Assembly: GCA_015062635.1 (NCBI GenBank)
Contig: SUUF01000036.1
Span: forward strand, 11,736 to 18,717
Direction of reading: 5' to 3'
DNA: 6,982 nucleotides
Source: Coriobacteriaceae bacterium
GTDB lineage: Bacteria > Actinomycetota > Coriobacteriia > Coriobacteriales > Eggerthellaceae
The translations under genes were made by a program, and so were the position numbers. Each line of letters starts with the position of its first letter. Position 1 is the first letter of the stretch. Below are positions 1 through 6,058 of the stretch, one piece after another. The notes beneath the pieces are model-generated. The model saw only the letters and a list, made by a program, of their open reading frames with translations, did not search any database and was not told where the DNA came from.

Positions 1-37
1 CACATGTATGTCCCCGGTCGCCACATGTATGTCCCCG
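1..37. repeat. Two direct copies of a 16-bp repeat
   Basis: The sequence CACATGTATGTCCCCG occurs at 1-16 and again, identically, at 22-37, giving a 21-bp period with a 5-bp spacer (GTCGC). The first copy starts at the first base of the window, so the array may continue to the left. Each copy contains the palindrome ACATGT. A 7-bp inverted pair, CCCGGTC (13-19) and GACCGGG (41-47), encloses the second copy. The stop codon of the leftward deacetylase gene begins immediately beyond it, so the repeats lie just downstream of that gene. I see no T-tract that would make this an intrinsic terminator. It could be part of an intergenic repeat family, a regulator site cluster or the end of a mobile element; the sequence does not decide. 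Confidence 0.75.
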
Positions 38-47
38 ATGGACCGGG

Positions 48-1376
48 CTAGTTGGAGACGCCGTGGTGGGGGACGAAGGTGGTGCGGTCGATGGCCTCGA
101 AGGTGTACCCGAGGGCCTGGTAATGCTCGATGATGCGGGGAAGCGCCTCGACTGTGGTCTGCTTGGTCGAGGAATCGTGGCACAGCAGCACGACGTTCTC
201 GAGATCGTCGAATTCGCAGGCATAGGCGAAGAGCTCGTCGGCCGTGTGGTCGCTGCCGTCGCCGGTGCTCGCGTTCCAGTCGTAGTATTGGTAGCCGGCG
301 TCTTGGACGTCTTGCACGAGAGCCGACATGATGCCGGTGGTGTAATTGGCTGAAATCTGGTTCGACGAGCCGCCGGGGAAACGGACGAAGCAGGGCACAT
401 AGCCTATCTGCTCGCGCACCACCGCGGCGATGGCGTCGAGGTCGGCGAAATAGGCATCGCGCGAGGCGTACACCTGGGCGTAGTCGTGCGTGTAGGTGTG
501 CATGCCCACCGTATGCCCCCGTCGGTACTCCTCGGCGATCTGATAGGCATGATCGGGGTCGATGCCGGTCACGAAGAACGTGGCCTTGCAACCGTATTTG
601 TCGAGGATGTCGAGCACGGCCTGCGTGTTCTTCGATGGGCCGTCGTCGATGGTGAGGTAGACGACCTTGCGCCCGTTCGAATCGTAATTCCAATCGGTCT
701 CGCGGTTCGGGTCGACGGCGAAGTCGGCGTCGCGCCACGAGAGGTCGGGTTCGGGCTCGGCCGCGGCGGTGCCGGCGTCGTCGGGTTCCGCTTCCTGCGT
801 GCCTTCCTGCGTGGGTTCGTCTGCTGCCGGTGCAGCCGGCTCGGCCTGTTCCTGCGGTGCCACCGCTCCGGCGACGGCGGGGGCGGGGATCGTTCCGGTC
901 ATCCAGCCGATAAGGGGAATCCAGAGCGCGATGACGACGAGCGCCGCCACCATCCAAGGCCAGCGCCGGGCATTGCGGCGCCGTTGCGGCGCCTTCGGTT
1001 GGCGCGAGCTCGTTCCGGCGGCGTTGCGCGGGCGGCTCGCCTCGCCGGGCGTGGGCCGGCGTGTCGCTTGCGTGCGCGGCCTTTGGGGCGCCGTGCGATA
1101 TGCCGGTTGCGCGGGCGCCTCGCTGCGCCGCGTCGAATGGACGCGCTGCTCCTGCCGGCTTGCTGCGCTTGAAGGCGTGCGCCGTTGCGGGTGGCGCGCG
1201 GAATCGTTCGACGGAGCTGCCGGCCCCGGATACCAGTCGTGCCGTTGCGCGCGATTCTTCCGGTTGGCCTGCGATGATGGCGTGTGGTGCACGTGGGTTG
1301 ACGCGGCCGGGCGACGGGGCGGGATGCCGTTGCCGCTCGGGTGGCGCCGTGCCTGTCGTGGTTCGTCTGCCGTCAT
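48..1376 (-). CDS. Membrane-anchored polysaccharide deacetylase (CE4 / NodB homology domain), likely peptidoglycan deacetylase
   Basis: A 442-residue protein that probably removes N-acetyl groups from a cell-wall glycan such as peptidoglycan GlcNAc outside the membrane. The C-terminal NodB domain (about residues 236-430) has all the CE4 motifs: LTIDDGP at 241-247 (catalytic base D244, metal ligand D245), HTYTH at 293-297 (metal ligands H293 and H297), RFPGG from R332, D366-W367, and LLCHD with H400. Before it come a basic, Pro/Arg/Gln/Ser-rich, probably disordered cytoplasmic tail (1-140), one membrane helix (about 141-159) and an acidic Ala/Pro/Glu linker (about 165-225). The frame is open upstream to an ATG at 1511. 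I chose the ATG at 1376 because a good promoter (1413-1440) lies inside that extension and would give a leader of about 30 nt. The ribosome site before 1376 is weak (GACAGG), so the start is probable rather than certain. Deacetylation of this kind commonly gives lysozyme resistance. The exact glycan is inference. Confidence 0.88.
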   Translation of the reverse strand: MTADEPRQARRHPSGNGIPPRRPAASTHVHHTPSSQANRKNRAQRHDWYPGPAAPSNDSARHPQRRTPSSAASRQEQRVHSTRRSEAPAQPAYRTAPQRPRTQATRRPTPGEASRPRNAAGTSSRQPKAPQRRRNARRWPWMVAALVVIALWIPLIGWMTGTIPAPAVAGAVAPQEQAEPAAPAADEPTQEGTQEAEPDDAGTAAAEPEPDLSWRDADFAVDPNRETDWNYDSNGRKVVYLTIDDGPSKNTQAVLDILDKYGCKATFFVTGIDPDHAYQIAEEYRRGHTVGMHTYTHDYAQVYASRDAYFADLDAIAAVVREQIGYVPCFVRFPGGSSNQISANYTTGIMSALVQDVQDAGYQYYDWNASTGDGSDHTADELFAYACEFDDLENVVLLCHDSSTKQTTVEALPRIIEHYQALGYTFEAIDRTTFVPHHGVSN

Positions 1377-1412
1377 CGCCTGTCTTTCGTCGTGAAGGAA
1401 TCTGCTTTGCTC

Positions 1413-1440
1413 ATCGTATCCCTTTGCCGGAGTTTGGCAA
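1413..1440 (-). promoter_or_regulatory. Sigma-70-like promoter of the polysaccharide deacetylase gene
   Basis: Read on the minus strand, TTGCCA (1440-1435) is followed after 16 bp by TACGAT (1418-1413). These resemble TTGACA and TATAAT. Transcription would start near 1405-1407 and give a leader of about 30 nt before the ATG at 1376. That position supports the shorter start of the deacetylase, because the upstream ATG at 1511 would lie outside the transcript. The call rests on hexamer match and spacing only. Confidence 0.55.
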
Positions 1441-1443
1441 GGG
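1420..1443. promoter_or_regulatory. Inverted repeat overlapping the deacetylase promoter (possible operator)
   Basis: The plus strand reads CCCTTTGCC (1420-1428), seven bases, then GGCAAGGG (1436-1443). The arms pair over eight positions with one extra T in the left arm; the core is TTGCC-N7-GGCAA. The right arm covers the -35 hexamer and the left arm lies in the spacer next to the -10, which is where a repressor would block RNA polymerase. No T-tract follows in either direction, so a terminator is unlikely. No regulator gene is present in the window to pair with it. Confidence 0.4.
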
Positions 1444-1562
1444 TAACGGATGCGAATGGCGGGTTGGGGCTCGGCGAAGCATCGACATCGGCGTCGGCCG
1501 GCAAAGCCCATCAGGTATCACGCTATGCAATTCTTGAATAACAATCCTTTCAAATTGGGCAT

Positions 1563-1589
1563 TTGTATGGAATGACCTGCGCTTATAAG
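1563..1589 (+). promoter_or_regulatory. Weak promoter candidate for the reductase operon
   Basis: TTGTAT (1563-1568) and TATAAG (1584-1589) are separated by 15 bp, which is short of the usual 16-18. The -10 is a fair match, the -35 is poor, and the surrounding sequence is more AT-rich than the genes. Start of transcription near 1596 would leave a leader of about 85 nt. The poor -35 would fit a promoter needing an activator, but no activator site can be named. Other starts in 1510-1600 are possible. Confidence 0.3.
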
Positions 1590-1607
1590 CTGTTTTCAGG
1601 GAGAAAA

Positions 1608-1654
1608 GGGAGACGGAGGGCCATTGGGCTCCATTTTGCATGGCAACGCCTCCC
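1608..1654 (+). other. Possible stem-loop in the reductase operon leader
   Basis: GGGAGACG (1608-1615) can pair with CGCCTCCC (1647-1654) with one A-C mismatch. Inside it GCCAT (1620-1624) can pair with ATGGC (1640-1644). The two stems share one axis across a small internal loop. The structure ends about 14 nt before the ribosome site (1669-1673), so it would not directly hide it. No known riboswitch family is recognised. It may be chance pairing in GC-rich DNA. Confidence 0.22.
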
Positions 1655-1668
1655 TTGCAAGAAGAGAG

Positions 1669-1673
1669 AGGAG
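1669..1673 (+). promoter_or_regulatory. Ribosome binding site fixing the start of the catalytic subunit
   Basis: AGGAG, inside a purine-rich run from 1661, lies 6 nt before the ATG at 1680. This is ideal spacing. It selects this ATG over the in-frame ATG at 1563, which would place 39 extra residues ahead of a normal Tat signal peptide. Confidence 0.8.
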
Positions 1674-1679
1674 AGGCTT

Positions 1680-4610
1680 ATGTCATTGCTCGACAAGAGC
1701 ATCAAGCGCCGCGATTTTCTCCGGGTGAGCGCGGGAGCCGCTGCGGCTGCCGCCGTCTTGGGCGGCACGGGCACGGCCCTGGCCGACGAGCAGTCTGCCG
1801 CACATGCGGGTTACGACGAGGTCGCGCACGATGCCGAGGTCATCAATGGCGCAGGTGAATGGGTTCCCATCCACTGCCACCAGAACTGCAACCAGATGTG
1901 CATGAACCGCGGCTATGTGGTCGACGGCGTGGTGGTTCGCCAGAAGACCGACGACTGGCACGAGGACAGCTTCGACTGCCCGCAGCAGCGCGGTTGCCTG
2001 CGCGGCCGCAGCCTGCGTCAGCAGGTGTACAACGCCGACCGCATCAAGTACCCGATGAAGCGCAAGAACTGGCAGCCCGGCGGCGGCGAGAACGCCCACG
2101 GCGAGCTTCGCGGCAAGGACGAGTGGGAACGCATCACCTGGGATGAGGCGCTCACCTACGTGACCGACGAGCTCAAGCGCGTGTACAAGGAATACGGCAA
2201 GGAAGGCGTCGTCTGCAACGGCTGGCGTTGGGCGCCGGGTTCCGCGATGCTGCGCAGCTTCGGCGGCGCCATCTACGACACCGAGACCGAATCCTTCGGT
2301 TGCTGGGCGTTCCAGACCGAGGCGCTGGGCCTGTACTCCTGGGGCGACCATCCCGACATCATGATGGCACCCGACAAGTACGACCTGCCGAACGCCGAGA
2401 CCATCGTCCTGTTCTGCTGCAACCCCGCGTGGTCGCAGCATTCCGCCATGTACTGGCTGCAGAACGCCAAGTCCCAGGGCACGAACTTCGTGTACATCGG
2501 CCCCGACCTGAACGTCTCGGCCGCCATGCTCGGCGCGAAGTGGATCCGCGTGCGTCCCGGCACCGACACCGCGCTCCTGCTGGCCGTGATGTACGAGATG
2601 GTGCGCCTGGACCAGGAGAAGGGCGACATCATCGACTGGGACTTCCTGAAAGAGTACACGGTGGGCTTCACCGCCGACAACATGCCCGAGATGGCCACCA
2701 CCAAGGAGAACTACCAGGATTACCTGCTGGGCAAGTACGACGACACCCCGAAGACCCCGGAATGGGCCACCGAGATCTGCGGCACGCCGGTGGAGGACAT
2801 CACCTGGCTCGCCGAGACCATCAGCAAGCAGCATAAGGTCACGCTGCTCCATGGCATGGCGGCTTCGCGCAACCTCGGCGCCGAGAACCTTTCCCAGGCC
2901 TTCATGACGATGGGCGCCCTGGGCGGCCACTACGGCAAGTCCGGCCATGGCTGCGCGGCCATCTACACCTGGGATGCCGGCGACTCCGGCTACCGCATGA
3001 TCGCGCACGCCGGCGGCGACTACGGCTACATCGACGCGCTTTCGGGCGGCTCCGAGAACGGCGAGAACAGCTTCATCGAGGGCAATTCCTGGTGGAGCTC
3101 GCTGAAGGAGGGCAAGTACATTTCCACTTCCGCATCCACCTACGATGTGGGCTCCGATGCCTCCAAGTGGGAGACCGAGACGGGCGGCGCCGACACCGAG
3201 ACGGCCAACGGCCAGGTGGTGAAGGCGGCGACGAAGCTGCGTGCGAACACCCCGACGTATCACAAGTACAAGGAAATGCCGGTGAACCCGCGCCTGATGA
3301 TCGCGACGATGTCGAACTTCATGCAGAGCCGCGGCAACCTGTCCACGGCCATCGAGGTCATGCGCCAGGCCGACACCTGCATCTCGTTCGAGATCAAGAT
3401 GTCGCTCACCGCATCGTTCGCCGACATCATCCTGCCCGTGTGCACGCACTTCGAGGGCAACGACGACGAGTCGTGGGGCGAGCTCTCGTGGCCGAGCCCC
3501 TTCGGCGACGGCAATGGCCAGAAGCAGCGCAAGGACGCCCTGCTGGCCTGGAAGCCGCTGGTGAAGCCGATGTACGAGGCCCGCGAGGAGAAGCGCGTGT
3601 TCCGCGAGATCATGGAGCGCATGGGCGCGAACCCCGACGATGCGTACCCGAAGGGCAACTACGAGCAGTGGCTCGGCTACTTCCTGGGCATGCGCGAGCT
3701 TTCCCCCGACCTGAAGAAGTGGGAGCCGGTGCTCACCTGGACCAAGGAAGACATGAAGAAGTACCACTGCGACCTGTATCCGGCTCAGAAGGGCAAGATG
3801 GGCTTCGACGAGTTCATGGAGAAGGGCTGCTACGTGTGCACCCGTTCCCCCGAGGACAAGCGCAACTACATCGGCTACAAGAACGACAAGCTGGGCATCG
3901 GTCCCGATGGCACGTCGGTCGTCGTGTCCGACACGGCCTGGCCGCGCCCGTCCATCTCGGGCAAGCTCGAGATTTACTGCCAGTTCAAGGCCGACAACGT
4001 GAACACGATCGGCCTGAATCCCGAGCCCATCAAGCCGTATGCCAACTACTTCCGTCCCACCCGCGGCTACCAGGACACCTTCGAGGACTGGGAGAACAAG
4101 GTGAAGGGCCAGTACCCGCTGCAGGGCTTCACGCCGCACTACCTGCGTCGTGCTCACACCTGCTACGACAACATGCCCTGGACGCAGGAAGCGTTCCGCA
4201 ACCCGGTGTTCATGAACGCCCAGGATGCGGCCGACCGCGGCATCAAGGCCGGCGACACCGTGATGTGCTTCAACGACTTCGGCAAGATGCTGCGCAAGGC
4301 ACAGCCGATGGAGACCATCATGCCCGGCGTCGTGGCCATTCCGCATGGCGTGCACTCCGTGCTCGACGAGTCAACGGGCGAGATCATCGACCGCGGCGGC
4401 TCCGAGCAGATTCTTTCCGACGGCACCCAGTCCAACTACTTCAACCAGGTGGACGGGTACAACAGTCTGGTCCTCGAGATCAAGAAGTATGACGGTCCTG
4501 CCTTGGTGGAGGACTTCGAGCGTGGGCCGTTCCTGGCTGCGGGCATCGACGACCCGAACCTGACGGATTACTACTGCGATCCCGAAGTCATCTACGCGGA
4601 CAAGAACTAA
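1680..4610 (+). CDS. Tat-exported molybdopterin oxidoreductase, DMSO reductase family (DmsA-like catalytic subunit), substrate unknown
   Basis: A 976-residue catalytic subunit of a respiratory reductase, expected to act outside the membrane with a Mo- or W-bisPGD cofactor. The N-terminus is a twin-arginine signal: RRDFL at 10-14, an Ala-rich hydrophobic stretch, and a likely cleavage after ALA at 33-35. An FS0 [4Fe-4S] site follows with C66, C70, C74 and C106 (Cx3Cx3Cx31C, then LRGRS). Next come YPMKR (124-128), WERITWDEAL (149-158), RVRPGTD (from about 290), a conserved core block at 537-595 ending ADIILPVCTHFEGND, and a C-terminal cofactor-binding domain with PHYLRRAHT (819-827) and NAQDAADRGIKAGD (846-859). 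E. coli DmsA is about 814 residues, so this one is long. Near the position of the DmsA Mo-ligating Ser, the sequence reads SFGCWAFQ with C208, so the ligand may be Cys. It heads a four-gene operon. Eggerthellaceae use relatives for sulfoxide, N-oxide or catechol dehydroxylation chemistry; which applies here is unknown. Confidence 0.93.
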   Translation: MSLLDKSIKRRDFLRVSAGAAAAAAVLGGTGTALADEQSAAHAGYDEVAHDAEVINGAGEWVPIHCHQNCNQMCMNRGYVVDGVVVRQKTDDWHEDSFDCPQQRGCLRGRSLRQQVYNADRIKYPMKRKNWQPGGGENAHGELRGKDEWERITWDEALTYVTDELKRVYKEYGKEGVVCNGWRWAPGSAMLRSFGGAIYDTETESFGCWAFQTEALGLYSWGDHPDIMMAPDKYDLPNAETIVLFCCNPAWSQHSAMYWLQNAKSQGTNFVYIGPDLNVSAAMLGAKWIRVRPGTDTALLLAVMYEMVRLDQEKGDIIDWDFLKEYTVGFTADNMPEMATTKENYQDYLLGKYDDTPKTPEWATEICGTPVEDITWLAETISKQHKVTLLHGMAASRNLGAENLSQAFMTMGALGGHYGKSGHGCAAIYTWDAGDSGYRMIAHAGGDYGYIDALSGGSENGENSFIEGNSWWSSLKEGKYISTSASTYDVGSDASKWETETGGADTETANGQVVKAATKLRANTPTYHKYKEMPVNPRLMIATMSNFMQSRGNLSTAIEVMRQADTCISFEIKMSLTASFADIILPVCTHFEGNDDESWGELSWPSPFGDGNGQKQRKDALLAWKPLVKPMYEAREEKRVFREIMERMGANPDDAYPKGNYEQWLGYFLGMRELSPDLKKWEPVLTWTKEDMKKYHCDLYPAQKGKMGFDEFMEKGCYVCTRSPEDKRNYIGYKNDKLGIGPDGTSVVVSDTAWPRPSISGKLEIYCQFKADNVNTIGLNPEPIKPYANYFRPTRGYQDTFEDWENKVKGQYPLQGFTPHYLRRAHTCYDNMPWTQEAFRNPVFMNAQDAADRGIKAGDTVMCFNDFGKMLRKAQPMETIMPGVVAIPHGVHSVLDESTGEIIDRGGSEQILSDGTQSNYFNQVDGYNSLVLEIKKYDGPALVEDFERGPFLAAGIDDPNLTDYYCDPEVIYADKN

Positions 4611-4617
4611 AAGGAGG
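4611..4617 (+). promoter_or_regulatory. Strong Shine-Dalgarno of the iron-sulfur subunit
   Basis: AAGGAGG starts right after the stop codon of the catalytic subunit and ends 8 nt before the ATG at 4626. It decides between that ATG and an in-frame TTG at 4620, which would be only 2 nt from the site. It is the best ribosome site in the operon, in keeping with one small subunit being made per catalytic subunit. Confidence 0.85.
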
Positions 4618-4625
4618 CGTTGAAG

Positions 4626-5204
4626 ATGGCATTAGGTTTCTATCTTGATATGACGCGCTGCATCGGCTGCCGCACCTGCCAGGTGGCCTGCAAGGACCGT
4701 CACGACCTTCATCAGGCTGGTCCCCGTCCGCGTCGCGTGAACACGTTCGAGGCGGGCACGTTCCCCGATGCGAGCATGTTCCACCATGTGATGAGCTGCA
4801 ACCATTGCGAAAACCCGGCGTGTGTGGCGGATTGCCCCACCACCGCGATGCACAAGAACGAAGAGGGCATCGTCGTGCACGACGACTCCAAGTGCGTCGT
4901 GTGCAAGAACTGCATGATGGTGTGCCCCTATGGCGCGCCGCAGTACGACGAGGTCAAGAAGATGATCGTGAAATGCGACACCTGCAAGGACCTCCGCGAT
5001 GCCGGTCAGGTGCCCAACTGCGTGGCCGCGTGCCCGATGCGCGCGCTTGACTTCGGCGATATCGACGAGCTGAAGGCCAAGTACGGTGCCGACCTCGTGA
5101 ACGAGCTGCCGTATCTGCCGCCTGCGAGCTACACGCACCCGAACGTGCTGATCAAGCCCGTCGAGCAAGCCAAGAGCGAGACGTTCAGGGCGGTCGTGCT
5201 ATGA
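4626..5204 (+). CDS. dmsB: Four-cluster [4Fe-4S] electron-transfer subunit (DmsB-like)
   Basis: A 192-residue ferredoxin-like subunit that should relay electrons from the membrane anchor to the catalytic subunit. Sixteen cysteines are arranged in four groups: 12, 15, 18, 22 (CIGCRTCQVAC); 58, 61, 66, 70 (CNHCENPACVADC); 90, 93, 96, 100 (CVVCKNCMMVC); and 117, 120, 132, 136 (CDTCKD then CVAAC). This is exactly the number needed for four [4Fe-4S] clusters, with no spare cysteine. PNVLIKP near the C-terminus resembles the matching end of E. coli DmsB. It has no signal peptide, so it is presumably exported in complex with the Tat-bearing catalytic subunit, as in DmsAB. It begins 15 bp after the catalytic gene, and its last 4 bp overlap the next start codon (ATGA), so they are very likely co-translated. 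Family assignment is secure. The symbol reflects homology, not a proven DMSO role. Confidence 0.93.
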   Translation: MALGFYLDMTRCIGCRTCQVACKDRHDLHQAGPRPRRVNTFEAGTFPDASMFHHVMSCNHCENPACVADCPTTAMHKNEEGIVVHDDSKCVVCKNCMMVCPYGAPQYDEVKKMIVKCDTCKDLRDAGQVPNCVAACPMRALDFGDIDELKAKYGADLVNELPYLPPASYTHPNVLIKPVEQAKSETFRAVVL

Positions 5205-6040
5205 CGTCGGGTGCCGGACAGACGCGCTCGCAGGATGCGCTGCAGCTCGAGGCCCTGCTGGTCTCCCGCGCCTACCTGTACACGTTGTTCAACAAGCTGT
5301 TCGGCGGAACGCCGGATGCGGAGTTGCTCGACGTGCTGCTCGGCCAGACCACGGCCGACGTGCTCGAGGAGTTTTCGGCGAACAGCCCTGAACTCCGCGC
5401 GTTCGCCGCGATGCTCGCCGAGAAGCGTGGGGAAGACGGCGATGTCCTGCTCGATGGCATCCGCGACGAATACACGCGGGTGCTCATCGGCCCGGCGAAC
5501 CTGCCGGCGAGCCCCTATGAGTCGCCGTACACCGGCGCCCACGACATGGCCCTGTTCCAGGAGAACACGGTCGTGGTGCGGCGCGCGTACCATGCGCAGG
5601 GCTTGCGCGCCCGGCGCGAGCAGGCGGTGCCCGACGACCATGTGGCGCTGATGTGCGCCTTCATGGCGGCGCTCGGCGGGAGGTCGCTCGAAGCGCTTCG
5701 GGCGGGCGATTACGCCGCGCTGGCCGAGGGCTTGCGCGCGCAGGCCGCCTTCCGCGCTGCGCACATGGGCGAGTGGCTCGATATCTATGCCAAGAGCGTG
5801 CGCAACTCCAAGGCCGGAGGCAAGCATGTGCTGTACCCCCAGCTCATCGAGGCGCTTTCCGCCTTCGTGAAAGCGGATGCGGATTTCCTGGCCGAATCGG
5901 CCTTCTGGGCCGAGACCCAGGCGGCCGGCGAGGCGACCGGCATCGCGCCCGAGCTCGCCGCCGCGCAGGAAGCGCTCGAGGCCCTGCAGGCAATGCGTCC
6001 GTTCGGTATCCAAGACAACGAGTTGGTATCTGTCGACTAA
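5201..6040 (+). CDS. TorD/DmsD-family molybdoenzyme maturation chaperone
   Basis: A 279-residue, mainly helical cytoplasmic protein. TorD-family chaperones bind the Tat signal of their partner molybdoenzyme, keep the apoprotein ready for cofactor insertion and prevent early export. The partner here is almost certainly the product of 1680-4610. Visible family motifs are EYTRVLIGP (90-98), PASPYESPY (102-110) and PDDH (144-147) followed by a helix where an acidic residue is common; here that stretch reads VALMCAFM. It has no signal peptide or membrane segment. At 279 residues it is longer than classical TorD/DmsD (about 200); the excess includes a C-terminal Ala/Glu-rich helix (about 225-265). 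The ATG overlaps the stop of the Fe-S gene by 4 bp, and the only ribosome site is a weak AGGG 10 nt upstream, so translational coupling is likely. Placement between the B and C subunit genes suggests a dedicated chaperone. Confidence 0.88.
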   Translation: MTSGAGQTRSQDALQLEALLVSRAYLYTLFNKLFGGTPDAELLDVLLGQTTADVLEEFSANSPELRAFAAMLAEKRGEDGDVLLDGIRDEYTRVLIGPANLPASPYESPYTGAHDMALFQENTVVVRRAYHAQGLRARREQAVPDDHVALMCAFMAALGGRSLEALRAGDYAALAEGLRAQAAFRAAHMGEWLDIYAKSVRNSKAGGKHVLYPQLIEALSAFVKADADFLAESAFWAETQAAGEATGIAPELAAAQEALEALQAMRPFGIQDNELVSVD

Positions 6041-6058
6041 CCATGATGGGAGAAAACA

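Larger units (their letters stand above)
1377..1679. other. Divergent intergenic region
   Basis: This 303-bp stretch separates the leftward deacetylase gene from the rightward reductase operon and must hold the control signals for both. The left half carries a clear minus-strand promoter (1413-1440) with an overlapping dyad. From about 1510 the sequence becomes more AT-rich, as expected for a promoter region, with a weak plus-strand promoter candidate at 1563-1589 and a possible stem-loop leader at 1608-1654. Both flanking frames stay open into this region, to an ATG at 1511 on the minus strand and an ATG at 1563 on the plus strand. In both cases the internal start fits better, so I treat the extensions as non-coding. 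I see no small ORF with a convincing ribosome site. Confidence 0.7.

Noticed and set aside
1..37. CRISPR array
   Set aside because: The repeat is only 16 bp with a 5-bp spacer and no cas gene is present, so the geometry is wrong.
1..47. Intrinsic terminator for the deacetylase gene
   Set aside because: The CCCGGTC/GACCGGG arms are 21 bases apart and no T-tract follows on the minus strand.
1377..1511. Upstream in-frame extension of the deacetylase to an ATG at 1511
   Set aside because: The ATG at 1511 has no ribosome site, and the extension contains the promoter (1413-1440) and its dyad. The start at 1376 gives a sensible leader.
1563..1679. Upstream in-frame extension of the catalytic subunit to an ATG at 1563
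   Set aside because: It would put 39 residues before a normal Tat signal, and the ideal ribosome site at 1669-1673 points to the ATG at 1680.
1683..4355. An 890-codon open frame on the minus strand, opposite the catalytic subunit
   Set aside because: It mirrors a GC-rich gene with strong third-position bias, which removes stops from an antisense frame. The translation is rich in His, Val, Ala and Leu with no recognisable domain, while the plus strand encodes an unmistakable molybdoenzyme.
3092..4492. A 466-codon frame on the plus strand inside the catalytic gene
   Set aside because: It is a shifted reading of the molybdoenzyme gene. The Arg/His/Gly/Pro-rich product has no domain and the true frame is intact.
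4620..4625. TTG start for the Fe-S subunit
   Set aside because: It is only 2 nt from the AAGGAGG site, while the ATG at 4626 has 8-nt spacing.
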